NCBI RefSeq assembly: GCF_026213295.1 | Contig: NC_079415.1 | Coordinates: 30,501,313-30,565,312 of the forward strand | DNA: 64,000 bases | Source: Gadus chalcogrammus | Taxonomy: Eukaryota > Chordata > Actinopteri > Gadiformes > Gadidae | Direction: 5' to 3' | Shown: piece after piece, positions 1 through 10,450 of the stretch | Layout: the number at the start of each line of letters is the position of its first letter | Position numbering within the stretch: position 1 is the stretch's first letter | The notes under the pieces: model-generated | Told to the model about the DNA's origin: nothing | The model's input: only the letters and a program-made list of their open reading frames with translations | The model's database searches: none | Program-made: the position numbers and the translations under genes

Positions 1-99
1 AGATAAGCCTAAAATAAACTACCAGTGTTGACTAAATATCAAATCATAAACCATAATAGCATGTATAACCTGGACACAAAGAGAGAGGGGAGGGTTGCA
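1..99 (+). other. TRIM upstream duplicon, left part
   Basis: This stretch matches 61228-61320 and the upstream regions of the intact TRIM genes (18330-18430, 39350-39440). It is the promoter-distal part of the TRIM duplication unit. The match stops at about 99, where a retroelement begins, and resumes near 1083. No coding sequence is seen in it. Confidence 0.7.
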
Positions 100-381
100 A
101 GAGACGCCTCCGCCGCAAGAGACGCCGCCGCCGCAAGAGACGCCGCCGTCGCCGTCGCAAGAGAGAGGGACCTGCAAGGGTTATGAATAAAGAGACGCAG
201 GCCATATTGGACACCGGCAGCGTGGTCACCCTCCTCCGCCCATGGAGGTGTACACGGGGACACCCGAACCTACGGGACCTGCCATGTAGTCATCTGGACA
301 CCACAGGGGGTGTTCACGGCTAGGGCAGGGATCGTAGCACACCTCCCAGTGCCGCTCCTGATCGGGAGGGATTGTCCGATA

Positions 382-465
382 GCCCACCAGAAGCAGATCG
401 TGCCTCACAGGGAGGCCCACAAGAAGCAGATCATGCCTCACAGGGAGGCCCACCAGAAGCAGATC
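382..465 (+). repeat. 33-bp tandem repeat inside the retroelement, about 2.5 copies
   Basis: Units start at 382, 415 and 448 and differ by one or two bases; the last is partial. Each encodes 11 residues of the form AHQKQIxPHRE. The array opens a charged, heptad-like segment that continues to about 630 and looks like coiled coil. It sits where reverse transcriptase should be. Confidence 0.8.
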
Positions 466-867
466 AGCAGACTGAGGGACGAGCTGGACGGCAAGGAGAA
501 GTAGATCACAGAGCTGCAGGATCGGAACCAGAAGATCTCTCTGGAGCAGGAGCGCTTGAGGGCGGAGCACGAGAAGCTGAAGGCAGCGGACAAGGAGAGG
601 AACCGCAAGCTGCAGGACCTAACGGGCAACCAGGACCGCCGCGAGCAGACCGACGCTGACGCCTTGTCCCGACGCGATAACTGCCTGGGCGGGTTCCCCT
701 ACTACCGGGGGCCTAATCAAGTGGTGGAGGAGTGTGGCGTATCACCCCTTAAACTTGGTCCAGACGGACGGCAAATACTATCGTCATCCACCAGCCACCG
801 ACGGAGAACTCCCGTTGAACCCCAATCAGCGAGATGGGAGACACCTGACTGGACAGCCAGGAAGACA

Positions 868-1082
868 CTTTAAAAGGAGCACGAGGACTCGCATTTGGCA
901 GGAACGGGAGCGAGGAGGAAGGAAGCGCTCAGGTCCCCGAGCGACTAGAGGCTCACGGAGGCCCTAGAGACCGCGATTATATTATTGTCTAAGATGTATG
1001 CAATAAATGCCGATTTCGGCTTAACCCTCGCTTAACGTGTGATTCTTACCTGGAACCCGGCTCATTGGGGGAGCGGGGTACC
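868..1082 (+). other. Possible 3' LTR remnant of the gypsy-like element
   Basis: A TATA-like run (tttaaaag, about 869) is followed by a GC-rich stretch and an AATAAA polyadenylation signal near 1000, ending where TRIM-flank homology resumes. This order suits a degraded LTR. No matching 5' LTR is present, so the call is tentative. Confidence 0.35.
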
Positions 1083-1335
1083 ACAAAAGACTGAAAATAC
1101 GAGCTTCAGGGGATGGAGGATCCCTCTTCTGGGGTCTGTCTCTGGGTTCCTTCCCTCTTGGTTTTAGTGGTAAGTTTCCTTGTCCTATAGAGGGCTTAGG
1201 GCTCTCCCCCTCTTTCTGCCTGCCTGTCCGTCTGTCCCGTCTGTCCATATATCTAATTTGGAAATATCACATATTTGTTTCTGGAGCCTCAGATTGAGTA
1301 TTTTTTCAAGTTGTGCAATATATAAAACACTTTGT
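1083..1335 (+). other. TRIM upstream duplicon, right part
   Basis: Matches 61340-61590 almost base for base, including a run of CTGCC/TGTC repeats. It continues the duplicon interrupted by the retroelement. Confidence 0.65.
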
Positions 1336-2190
1336 GGACCTTTGTTTAATAAAAATATATTCAAACAATGTTTCTTGAATTATAAACTCTATATGATATC
1401 TGAGAGAAGTGCATTAATGTCTTACTGCTGTAATTTAACAAACATTTCATTAAAATATCCCTCACTATCATCAAACATAACCCATTGTTAATTATTACAG
1501 TACAGGATATTCTTCATTGTTTTTTTCTCATGTTTTTTTTTAAAGGTTACTGCTATACAAGTGCTTATGTTTGAAGTTATGTAGAACTAGTTTCAGGGAT
1601 TAATGTGCACTGCACCATAATAATCGGATCAGTACTTTTCTTCTGAATCATGAATGAACACAATAAAATGTATGAATCCATGGCAACACTTTAAAGATTT
1701 AAATAAAAATGGAAAAAAGCTAAGGAGTCGTTAAATTTTTAATGTCCACCATACAACAACCCAACATGTGTAACACACTTACACAAAGGTCTCATTGACT
1801 ACATGTAATGATTCTCCTCATCTGTGTGAGTACCGTGACTTTGTCTTGTCAGCTCTCCTCTCCTCTCCATCCTCTCCTCTTAGTTTCTCCTCTGTCCTTC
1901 CAATCTCTTCTCTTCATCCTCTCTCATGTGTGTAAATACAAGTTTCACTTGTCTTTGCTATAGTCTACTTCCTGTGCCCTGGGGCATCCCAGCAGCAGTC
2001 CCATAATCAATGTTATGAGCGACACCCAGTGGCGGGAGCGGGTATCACCACAGAGGGGCGGGACGTTCTTTGTGGGCCCCTAATCCTACTATTTTGTAGT
2101 ACACCTAAATTGACTATTTATTTAATATTGTGAGAAATGATTCTCTTTTTCTTTTGCATTTTATCGCATGATTAAGGTACAAACTACTTA
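1336..2190 (+). other. Orphan TRIM 3' flank (gene body deleted)
   Basis: This region matches the 3' flank of TRIM-1 (10452-11460), beginning with the gacctttgttt that follows the TRIM-1 stop codon. It includes the CT-rich stretch (1850-1925 versus 11000-11100) and the block around 2025-2090 versus 11235-11300. No RING, B-box or B30.2 sequence lies between this flank and the upstream duplicon, so the coding exon has been lost. Confidence 0.7.
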
Positions 2191-2418
2191 ATTTTTATCT
2201 TCATTTATTTTGATCAGCCGTTCAGGTGAGAATCGTCTGCAGTCTCGTTCTCACACACAGTTATATACACACATTATTGGCATTGCATCGTTGATTCAAA
2301 TGAAAATCGGAAAGTTCGCGTGAATGACACCTCATGACGCTGTTATAATTCTACTTCGGTTCGGCAAATCGGGCCAAATTTTGATAACAGACTTGCCCAG
2401 ATGGTGACGTAAGGTTTG

Positions 2419-2751
2419 CTAGTGACGCACATGAACATGGCGGAACATTAACGTTTTACTTAATATAAAAGAATCAACCATCATATCACGGGTGATATCA
2501 ATGGCAAGTCTGGCGTGAGCGTCATCACTGGCGAGCCGTCTCGTTATCACCAGGAGCGTGAACGCGCCTTTGGTGGCAGCAGTGGCGATTTTGGTTTGGA
2601 AACTCTGGTGGGGCCCATGCAGGAAAATATTATAACGCAATCCAGAAATACCACATATTACTACCATCACAACAAAAACAGTAGCAAGTGACAGAGGGGA
2701 CCAAAATTGCTGCTGAATAATGCCATCACTCAAACGCGAATCTGACGACAT
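2419..2751 (-). CDS. Unidentified 110-residue reading frame with one membrane-like segment
   Basis: An ATG-to-stop frame of 110 codons on the minus strand. Residues about 19-38 are strongly hydrophobic (core VFVVMVVICGISG) and could be a membrane span; the rest is mixed, with a basic C-terminus ending HVHVRH. I do not recognise the family. It lies in DNA that does not match the TRIM duplicon, about 600 bp from a GC-rich promoter-like patch at 3361-3560. It could be a single-exon gene, an exon of a larger gene or chance. No repeat copy of it occurs in the window. Confidence 0.3.
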   Translation of the reverse strand: MSSDSRLSDGIIQQQFWSPLSLATVFVVMVVICGISGLRYNIFLHGPHQSFQTKIATAATKGAFTLLVITRRLASDDAHARLAIDITRDMMVDSFILSKTLMFRHVHVRH

Positions 2752-3360
2752 ATATTAGGCTATTATAGCAATAGCACCACCAAATGGCAGCGTTCAAGAT
2801 CTCACAATATCAAAACTCAAGAAATCAACAACGTGGCAACAATAAAAACACAACGGCGCACACCCTTTACACAGCAATCAATATACAAAGCCACCACTCA
2901 CAATATACCAAAAAAAGAAGAAGTATGGTTTAAGTTGTATTAAGTTTGCAGGCCACCATACTGTACAATTAACAATGAATCTAGCCTGATAGAGTGGTTG
3001 CCTATTCAGACCTGGATAATCCTGGGTGAAAATTTAAGTAAGTTTGGGCTAAGATGGTAATTACCTGTGCTTTAAGGACAGTGCTGTCTGGTCTCCTTTG
3101 TGTGGCTGAGGTGAAACACAAGCATTTTTTTCCGCTTGAACCACTCCTGGTTGAACGATCTATTCTTGTCCTTTCCCTCTTGAATAATGATTAAATCCGT
3201 CGGGCGATGTGGTCCCAAACGTTTTATCTCCAACTTCTGTTCAAGTGCTAAATCTCACTTGAGACAGATACTCAACACGATTCATCATTTAATGAATGAA
3301 ACGTCCATTTGTTGTTATTTACTGTAACAGTAACTGTAACTGTAACAGTAACTACGTTAG
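2752..3360. other. No gene seen
   Basis: AT-rich DNA with no convincing coding signal and no match elsewhere in the window. Near 3323-3352 there is a short run of alternating TAACTG and TAACAG units. Confidence 0.5.
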
Positions 3361-3560
3361 CTAGCTAGCAAGATCTGATCGGCCCGCCGTAAACCCGCCC
3401 TTTCTACAAATCAGCCAATGAGAAGAGCTTTGGGGCCCTAAACTTCTGGCCCCACCGCCGAAACAGAAGCGGGCGCTGCGCACGCGCTTGCTCGCGCAAC
3501 AGCACCAGTTTTCTACACTGCAGCAGACAGGGCCATCTCGGCTGGGCCCCACTGAGCGGA
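3361..3560. promoter_or_regulatory. GC-rich CpG-dense patch resembling a promoter
   Basis: CpG-dense against an AT-rich background. It holds a GC box (cccgccc, about 3392), a CCAAT element in a good context (cagccaatgag, about 3413) and an NRF1-like site (tgcgcacgcgc, about 3477). This combination is typical of housekeeping promoters. No exon follows that I can recognise, so the gene served, if any, is unknown. Confidence 0.35.
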
Positions 3561-3785
3561 ACAGACGAGACGGAGCAACGAACTATTTCACACACAACTA
3601 CTACACTACAACAATTGCGTTCATCAAATTAAAACTGCAGACATATAATTAATTATTAACAATTAATGTATTATTAACTTATGCTCAATGACATTTTTGA
3701 AAAAATAAAAGTATAATCGTGCCCTGCACAGCAGCGTTCTCTGGTGGGGCCGTGCCCCACTGGCCCCTAATGCAAAGACGCCACT

Positions 3786-4830
3786 GGGTGGCAGGTGTGT
3801 CGAGGATAGCCCCAGCAGACAGAGTGGGAGACGTCTTCTGCTGTCGCTCTCCAAGGTGCTGAACTCCAGCTGAGTGGACGTCACCCGCTTTGGACAAGCC
3901 ACCGACCGCCTGGTTTAGGGAATCACCCCCGCCGTACATACTCCATTTAAAAAGAAGTTAAATTGTGAAAGACTTTGCAGGAAGAACTACTTGAGATGGG
4001 ATAAGAAAAAAAAAACATTGATTTTTTTTTTGGTGCTATACGAAGTCTCAATGGCATTAAAAACAAGACTAGTTGTATGAGGCTATTCTGTATGGTTCCT
4101 AAACCTTCTCTCACTTACAACTATAGAAAATCATGTTTGCCAAATGCAACAAAACATGACCATTATCAGGCGTTTGTACGCAGAGCGTCCAGTGAGATGA
4201 AGGCCCAGGTCTGGGCTGCTCAGGGAGGACTTTTGGGATCCTTTGGACGAGGAGTCTAAACAAACCAACCAACCGGGTCCCCTGAGCCCCTCAACAGTCC
4301 TAAGCCCAGGACAGGTGTGTCGCATCAGCGCCTAATCAGCAGGTGACCGGGTCACCCTATCAGCCAATCAGAGGTGGTGCCTGAACCAGCAGGTGTTTCA
4401 CCTAGAGAGGGAGTCATCAAATAGAAAAAAATGCAAACCGATCTATAAATGGTGGACAAAAGATGTTGAATTATCGATTAAAAGTCCTGAATTTATGAAT
4501 TCAGATCCTTCCGTGAACTACGGGCCGTTCTGTGGTTTTCTGAAGGTGCGGCACCAACTGCCAAGCTCCACCAGGAACTAGCGATTCAAATAACCCAAAG
4601 GATTCCTGGAATTGTTGAGTCACCGTTTATTAAAATGAAAACCAAACTCAAATATAAGTAGCATGTGCAGCGCATCACACCGCCAGCAGACTTGGCCTTT
4701 CTTGCGAGCTCAAAGCGAAGAAAATAAAACGTTAGGGAGAATTTGGGAGGAGCGGCACCCAAAGGAAATCCACTCCTTGCTAACCATCTAACCCTCATTT
4801 GTGTTAAATGTTGTGTCGTCTGAAGTGTTA
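3786..4830 (+). repeat. TRIM-cluster spacer repeat, copy 1
   Basis: A family of about 0.6-1 kb found between TRIM genes. Copies lie here, at 13519-14610, 24955-26060, inside every unit of the 26.6-37.8 kb array, and as a 140-bp tail at 51880-52020. Each begins near a block around gagacgtcttctgctgtcg and runs through a segment with reading-frame fragments but many stops. No intact protein is encoded. One copy of a 50-bp subrepeat lies near 4341-4390. Confidence 0.75.
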
Positions 4831-5752
4831 AGCATAATTGTTAAATTCCATGGCAGATTTTAGGTTTGTTTTGCTGTCCCTGCACTGGCATTGACTGTGT
4901 TGTCTCTGAATAGTGAAGGGTAACACTTTATATTAAGGTACACATATTTTCCATTATCTTGGTGCTTATTAATAGGCCTATTGGTAACATACTGGCCCTT
5001 TTTTTGTAATTATTAGACACATATTAATACCTTATTCTGTATAACCTTATTTCACCCTTACTACTCCATCAATTAAGATTTCACCCGATATAACCTCCTA
5101 ATTATTGTTGAATTACTGTCAATAAAGCCGTTATTGGGTATGAGTAACAATGCTAATAACCAAGGCATCATTGGGGCCTTGTAAAGGGGCAATAGCACAA
5201 GAAAAGTAATTGCCTCTTTATTACTCTGAATTAGTATAGTTTGTGGTAATATGACCTGTATTAACTATTAACTAAGTCTTATTAAATCAAAATATGTTCC
5301 CTCTCCTAAAGTTGCACCCTCTTCACAGTTAGTTAAGTCATTACAGCAGACTAGTAGTTAGAAGACAGCCAAGATATCATTAATGCAGGTTTATTAATTT
5401 TGAATAGCAAACCGTCAAGCAATATACAGAAAAGATTCAAAATGGCATTCAGGTTACTGCACTGAACCAAAACCAAGTACAAAGACAAAACCAGGTCCCA
5501 CGGTCAATTATTTTAATTTTAAGCATTACATAACTATAGGCTTGTGCATCATTGCCAGTTACAACACAGAGGTGCTTGCAACGCCTACTTAAGATAGTAG
5601 GCGGCTAGTAAACACAGACTGGTGGATAGTCATGTCGATCACTGGAGTGTCATAGTTGGAATTCCGCATTTTTTTCTGCGTTTTTTCCTCCTTCCCTGTC
5701 AAGTAAATGAACAAGGATAGATAGCAGTGGTGTGGTGAATTATGTTATTGTG

Positions 5753-5759
5753 TGTTAGA

Positions 5760-5844
<85 letters not shown>

Positions 5845-5860
5845 TGTGTGGTTGTGGGTG
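5753..5860. repeat. (TG)n microsatellite
   Basis: Mostly TG dinucleotides with TATG interruptions, inside the Merlin-like element. The equivalent tract in copy 2 (15736-15850) differs in interruptions (CGTG instead of TATG). Confidence 0.95.
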
Positions 5861-7141
5861 TGTGTGCCTTTAAGAGAATAGCGAGCTGGTGTGTGATTAA
5901 AAGTAGCACAATAGAGCGGGAAAAATCAGCCCAATCTCGCAACACTGCCTGAACCTCCTCCAAAAGCAGCCAAAACCAGCGGGAAAAAACACCCAATCTG
6001 CAAACACTGCTGAACGTCCTCAAGCTCTAGCGTCAACGTAAATACATGAGACCAACTGAAAATGGAGCCGGTATGAAATTAAAACTAAAAAGTTTAAATG
6101 ATATCGAAATTCCGTTTGGATATTATTGAAGATACAAGTGTGGAGATTTGTTTAATGGTTGAATTAAGGGAAACGGTTGAAAATTAAACAGTTGCAGTAC
6201 CAGAGGCCTCCCATTGACTCCAATGTTAAAAAAAAGATAATATTTTAAAGTAGAATATCTTAAAAAGTGTAAAATATTTAAAAAATCTGAAATGAAGCGC
6301 GCGATTCCAAGCTATTCTGAATATTTTACAATTTCAATGGAATTTCTAGGTGAAAAATTGAGGACGGAGATAGGTCCCAAAGTTTGCAGAGAATAATCAA
6401 GAAAAAATGAATAAAACTTATGTAGAACAATAGTTGAGCGCTGCATGCATCACTCACCTAATTAAGGCGAGGCAACTAGTGGCCCACCGAGTGCTGTTTA
6501 CATAGCGGCTAGCACATTTGCACCGCTAGCACAGATCTTGATGGCTACGGCAATCATTGTAAAAGATATATATTAAATTAGGTCAAAATGGCAAGTGGAG
6601 CCCGAACTTCGCCTCTCACTAAACTAAAACCACCCACGTATTCTCGCTTCTAACAGGAAATGTGAAACCGGACTGGTCGTCATGTTGGTGTGCATTGTTT
6701 AGCCTGGAATACATCATGGTGTCTCAGCATTAGTGCTTAAGCCGAATACAGTTTAGAGAGTGCCCCAAAGAAGCCATGAGGCTTAACAGGTGGTTAATGA
6801 ACAAGGCCTTTTGGAATACTGAATCCAGATGTAAACATGCCACTAGATGCCCTAAATATGTTGTAAAGATATTGTGTCAATCTGTAGTGTAGCCTATCAT
6901 ATTATTATTTCATTAGATCTCGTTATCATTATGATGGGGGAGAGTAAGGCTCATTTTAAGAAATGACATGATATTACTCCTGTGCTGCTCTTCCTTAAGA
7001 TACATTCTTGAGAAAACACCTGAAATGTTGAGCCTTGATTCATTCCCTGATCTTTTATACTATGATTACAGCAACATTCTCTTTTTTGTTAAGGTCGTCA
7101 TTGGTGTTGTTGTTTCAGTACTTCATTACACATTCATGACA

Positions 7142-7490
7142 TAACAATAATGATGACTGGTTAGGGGAATTTCAGTACAGAGGACGGGCAAGTCTCTGGA
7201 GTTCCGGGTGTTTGGAATGTTGGGCATCAAGAAGGACAGGAAGATAGTGTCTCACCGCTCAGCCAGTCATCCCCTCCCCATCATAAATAGGCACATTTGT
7301 CAAGGAAGCTCCAACATTTCAGATAGATGTATATCATACCGCCGTCTTCATGATGAAGGTTACACTCATCTAACTGTTAACCGTAGAGAATGTTTTGTTG
7401 ATCCAATTACAGGTGCACACACAAAACCCTGAGCGACTTTGGGGAATGTGCAAATCAACTATGTGGAGACTATGAGGAAACCGTACACAA
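7142..7490 (+). pseudogene. Merlin/IS1595-type transposase fragment, copy 1
   Basis: The frame from 7208 to 7432 encodes the core of an ISXO2-like (DDE_Tnp_IS1595) transposase. Visible are an SDRCISYRRL block, the position of the second catalytic aspartate, and a GYTHLTVN...FVDPITGAHT block. Upstream in other frames lie QYRGR and RVFGML pieces, matching the usual YxRGR...WVFG order. Just past the stop, in another frame from about 7433, ERLWGMCK carries the expected catalytic glutamate. Several frameshifts and the missing N-terminus make it inactive. It once cut and joined the ends of its transposon. Confidence 0.65.
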
Positions 7491-8215
7491 TATATCCTGA
7501 AAGATCACTTAGATGTTATTGAGTGGACCACTGGGAATGCTTTTCCATGACATACGAAAAAAATATCCGGTCTGAAACAAATTTCGGTCTTATTTTTCTA
7601 TCTTTTTTTGTTTGCTGATTTATTGCATTGTAAGCTCCTCTGTGCTGTAACTGGCATTGATACACAAGCCTATAGTTATCTAATGCTTGAAATTAAATAA
7701 TTGACCTGGGGACCTGGTTTTGTCTCCGTACGTTGTTTTGGTTCAGTGCAGTAACCTGAATGCCATTTTAAGTCTTTTCTGTATGCCTTTATTGTTTGCA
7801 ATTCAAAACAAATTAACCTGGATTCTAACTACTAGTTGTATGCTGTAATGACTTACCTAAATGCGAAGAGATTGCAGCTTTAGAATAGTGAACATGTTTG
7901 TTAATAAGTGTTAAAGTATTTGTGAGTTACACATGAACAAGACCCCACTTAAGAATAGGGAACATATTTTGATTTAATAAGACTTAATTAATAGTTAATA
8001 TGGATAATATTACCACTTGTAGGTTTGGGTTGTATTCCATAAGTATAGACTATACAAATTCAGAGTAATAAAGACGGAAAACCTGTTCTTGTGGTATTGC
8101 CCCTTTACAAGGCCCCAATGATGCCTTGGTTATTAGCATCGTTACTCATATCCAATAACGGCTTTATTTACAGTAATTAAACAATAATTTGGAGGTTATA
8201 TTGCTATATAACTAT

Positions 8216-8710
8216 TATTATTATATAATGTTTTTATGAGGACTGTAGAAAATACCAGCCTCTGGGAAAGTTAATTCAAGTCAATTGTTTTTGTATTACT
8301 CTTAATCCATGTTACCGTGGCATATCACCATTAAATCACCACAATGTCTCTGGTTAAAACAGCTCTTGGTCTGTGTTTTGTCTTTAAAAAATGTAACATA
8401 TTTGCACACACTTCAATGCATTTGGAGTAGCCTACAACATAAATTAATGTGGCCAAACCCAACCAGGGAATTGTGTGTCTGTGGGGGCGGAGCAGGTGTT
8501 AGGGGAGGAGGCAGGTGTTAGGGGAGGAGTCAGGTGTTAGGGGAGGAGTCAGGTGTTAGGGGAGGAGAGCAGAGGACGTCTTGATCAGGAAACTTAATCT
8601 AACATTCATAGGAACCAAAGCTACCTGAAGTGGAAGCAGTTCTCTCTTTCAGGAGGAAAATAAATCAATTTTTTTTAACAAATAGTCTGAAAGACAGAAA
8701 CCACAGCAAG
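8216..8710 (+). promoter_or_regulatory. TRIM-1 upstream region and untranslated exon 1
   Basis: Matches the upstream regions of TRIM-2 (18420-18905) and TRIM-3 (39450-39938). It contains a 19-bp minisatellite, then a conserved block (agaggacgtcttgatcagg, about 8571) shared by all four complete 5' regions, then a leader ending caag at 8710 before a splice donor. The transcription start cannot be read directly; the conserved block is the likeliest neighbourhood. Confidence 0.5.
8492..8568. repeat. 19-bp promoter-proximal minisatellite, about 4 copies
   Basis: Unit caggtgttaggggaggagt, ending shortly before the conserved gaggacgtc block. Related arrays lie at 18688-18763 and 39694-39798, with a reduced form at 46548-46584. 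Confidence 0.85.
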
Positions 8711-8816
8711 GTGAGAATAACAGCACAACTTCGAGATAAGTTAACACCTTGCTACCCGTTATAGAATTTAACGTATTGAAAATGCTTGATACATAAACCT
8801 TGTCATCTGTGTCTAG
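8711..8816 (+). other. 5' UTR intron of TRIM-1 (106 bp)
   Basis: Donor gcaag|gtgaga and acceptor tgtgtctag|gaATG. The acceptor lies two bases before the start codon. Same position as in TRIM-2, TRIM-3 and TRIM-4. Confidence 0.75.
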
Positions 8817-8818
8817 GA

Positions 8819-10450
8819 ATGGCCTCTGCTAAAACATCCTGTACTGAAGATAACCTTTTATGTTCCATCTGTCTGGATGTGTTCAGAAACCCAGTTTCTA
8901 CACGATGTGGACACAACTTCTGCAGAACCTGTATTACAAAGTTCTGGGATAAAAAACAAAAGTACAATTGTCCTATTTGCAACCATCTGTTCCAAACTAG
9001 ACCTTATCTACAGGTCAATACCCTTTTATCAGAGATGGCCGCTCAGTGTAGAACATCCGTACGAGTAAAAGTGCAGCCATGTGTTGAACCAGCAGAAGTT
9101 CCATGTGACGTCTGTACTGGGACCCAGCTGAAGGCCGTGAAGTCCTGCCTAGTGTGTCTTATCTCTTACTGCCAAACCCACCTGGAGCCACACCAGAGAG
9201 TCGCAGGCCTGAAGAAACATCGGCTGGTCGAGCCTACGGACCGTCTGGAAGACAGAATGTGTAAGAAACACAATCAACTACTGGAGCTCTTTTGCATGAA
9301 TGACCAGGTTTGTGTGTGTCAGATCTGCACAGAGACAGACCACAGGTTCCATCATGCTGTACCTCTAAACGTGGAATATGAAGTGAAGATGGCCAAGCTG
9401 GGGAAGATGGAGGCTGAAGTTCAGCAGATGGTCCAGGAGAGAAAACAAAAGATTGAGGAGATTAAAGACACAGTCAAACGCAGCAAAGCAGACGCAGCAA
9501 GAGAGATAGCGGGAAGTGTGCAGGTCCTCACTGCTCTGATGCACCAAATTGAAAAGTGCCAGGAGGATCTCAACCAAATGGTTAAAGAGAGACTGAAAGA
9601 CACAGAGAAACAAGCTGAAGACCTCATCAAAGAGCTTGAGCAGGAAATAGAAGATCTGACCAATAAAAGCTCAAAAGTGAAGCCGCTCTCACACACTGAA
9701 GACCACTTCCACTTCCTCCAGGCCTTCAGATCCCTGACGGATCCTCCACCCACCAGGGACTGGACGACGGTGGAGGTCCGTCCTCCGTCATACGTAGGGA
9801 CCTTGAGGAGATCCCTGGATCAGCTGGAGGAGACACTGAACATGGAGATGAAGAAGCTGTGTGATGCTGAACTGAAGAGTGTCCAGCAGTATGAAGTAGA
9901 TGTTACTCTGGATCCTGATACAGCCCATCCCAGGCTCATCCTGTCTAAAGATGGGAAACTAGTACGTGATGGAGTTGTAGAGAAGGAAGTCCCAGGCAAC
10001 CCTAAGAGATTTACAAAGTATATACATGTTCTCACAAGGCAGAGCTTCTCCGCAGGGTGATTTTACTTTGAGGTCCAGAGTAAAGACAATACTGCATGGT
10101 ATATAGGAGTGGCCAGAGAGTCCATCGACAGAAAAGGTGAGAGCTTAAAGACCCCTGAGACGGGTTACTGGTCTCTTTTCTTGGATGGATGGAAGAAGGG
10201 TTTGGTATTTACTGATTTCCCGCCTGTCCGTGTCCCTCTGAGAGCTGAGATCCAGAAGGTGGGGGTGTTTGTTGATTATGATGAGGGTCTGGTCTCCTTC
10301 TATGATGTGGAAGCCAGGGTTCATCTCTACTCTGCTACTGGCTGCACCTTTAGTGAGCCTCTCTATCCATTCCTCTGTCCATGTAACTATGATTATGAAG
10401 GTACAAACTCTGCCCCCCTGATCATCTCACGTGTCAATCAAACAGACTAG
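8819..10450 (+). pseudogene. TRIM-1: bloodthirsty-related TRIM E3 ligase with one in-frame TGA
   Basis: A 544-codon frame with a single internal stop (TGA, 10058-10060). Domains: C3HC4 RING (residues 15-54, with CSICLD and CGHNFCRTC), B-box 1 (about 96-125), B-box 2 (about 148-179), coiled coil (about 185-320) and PRY-SPRY/B30.2 (about 355 to the end, with LDPDTAH and VGVFVDYDEGLVSFYDVEA). The TGA falls where other copies read Arg in SSGRFYFEV, early in SPRY; the frame stays open for 390 bases beyond it. The ATG at 8819 is chosen because it follows a splice acceptor at once. Such proteins are RING ubiquitin ligases. This copy would yield a B30.2-truncated protein of 413 residues unless the TGA is a sequence error or read through. 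It is the nearest relative of TRIM-2. Confidence 0.85.

Larger units (their letters stand above)
100..1082 (+). mobile_element. Decayed Ty3/gypsy-type retroelement insertion, internally deleted
   Basis: Comparison with the uninterrupted copy at 61300-61350 shows that about 980 bp were inserted between 99 and 1083, replacing a few bases. The insert holds three Ty3-type hallmarks in order: a retroviral-type aspartic protease active site (DTGS, 210-221), a protease C-terminal GRDCP motif (about 364-378), and the ADALSRRD motif that normally follows RNase H (about 655-678). Nearly all of the reverse transcriptase and RNase H is absent. A frameshift separates the two protease pieces and stops occur further on. 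The DTGS-to-GRD spacing fits a gypsy protease. This is a dead copy. Confidence 0.7.
4918..8215 (+). mobile_element. Merlin-like (IS1595/ISXO2-type) DNA transposon, copy 1
   Basis: The left arm (about 4918-5600) and right arm (about 7610-8215) are inverted copies of each other over roughly 600-700 bp, very long terminal repeats. The left end begins gggtaacactt next to tagtgaa (4911-4917). The same tagtgaa follows the right end of copy 2 at 18257-18263, so a 7-8 bp target duplication is supported. The interior holds a (TG)n tract and a degenerate DDE transposase exon at 7142-7490. The outermost right end has been lost here. The second copy is at 15550-18256. Confidence 0.65.

Noticed and set aside
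3768..3777. gacgccactg as the right end of another hAT element
   Set aside because: It resembles the TIR at 13498-13510, but no matching left end or 8-bp duplication was found upstream.
8786..8818. Longer TRIM N-terminus starting upstream of MASA
   Set aside because: It would need a non-ATG start and would read through a splice acceptor (tgtgtctag) conserved in four copies; the ATG at 8819 is preferred.
8819..10450. Calling the TRIM genes finTRIMs
   Set aside because: The B30.2 signature (VFVDYDEGLVSFYDVEA, APLIISPVN) and VARESI(N/D)RKG block fit bloodthirsty/TRIM39-like proteins better; a phylogeny would settle it.
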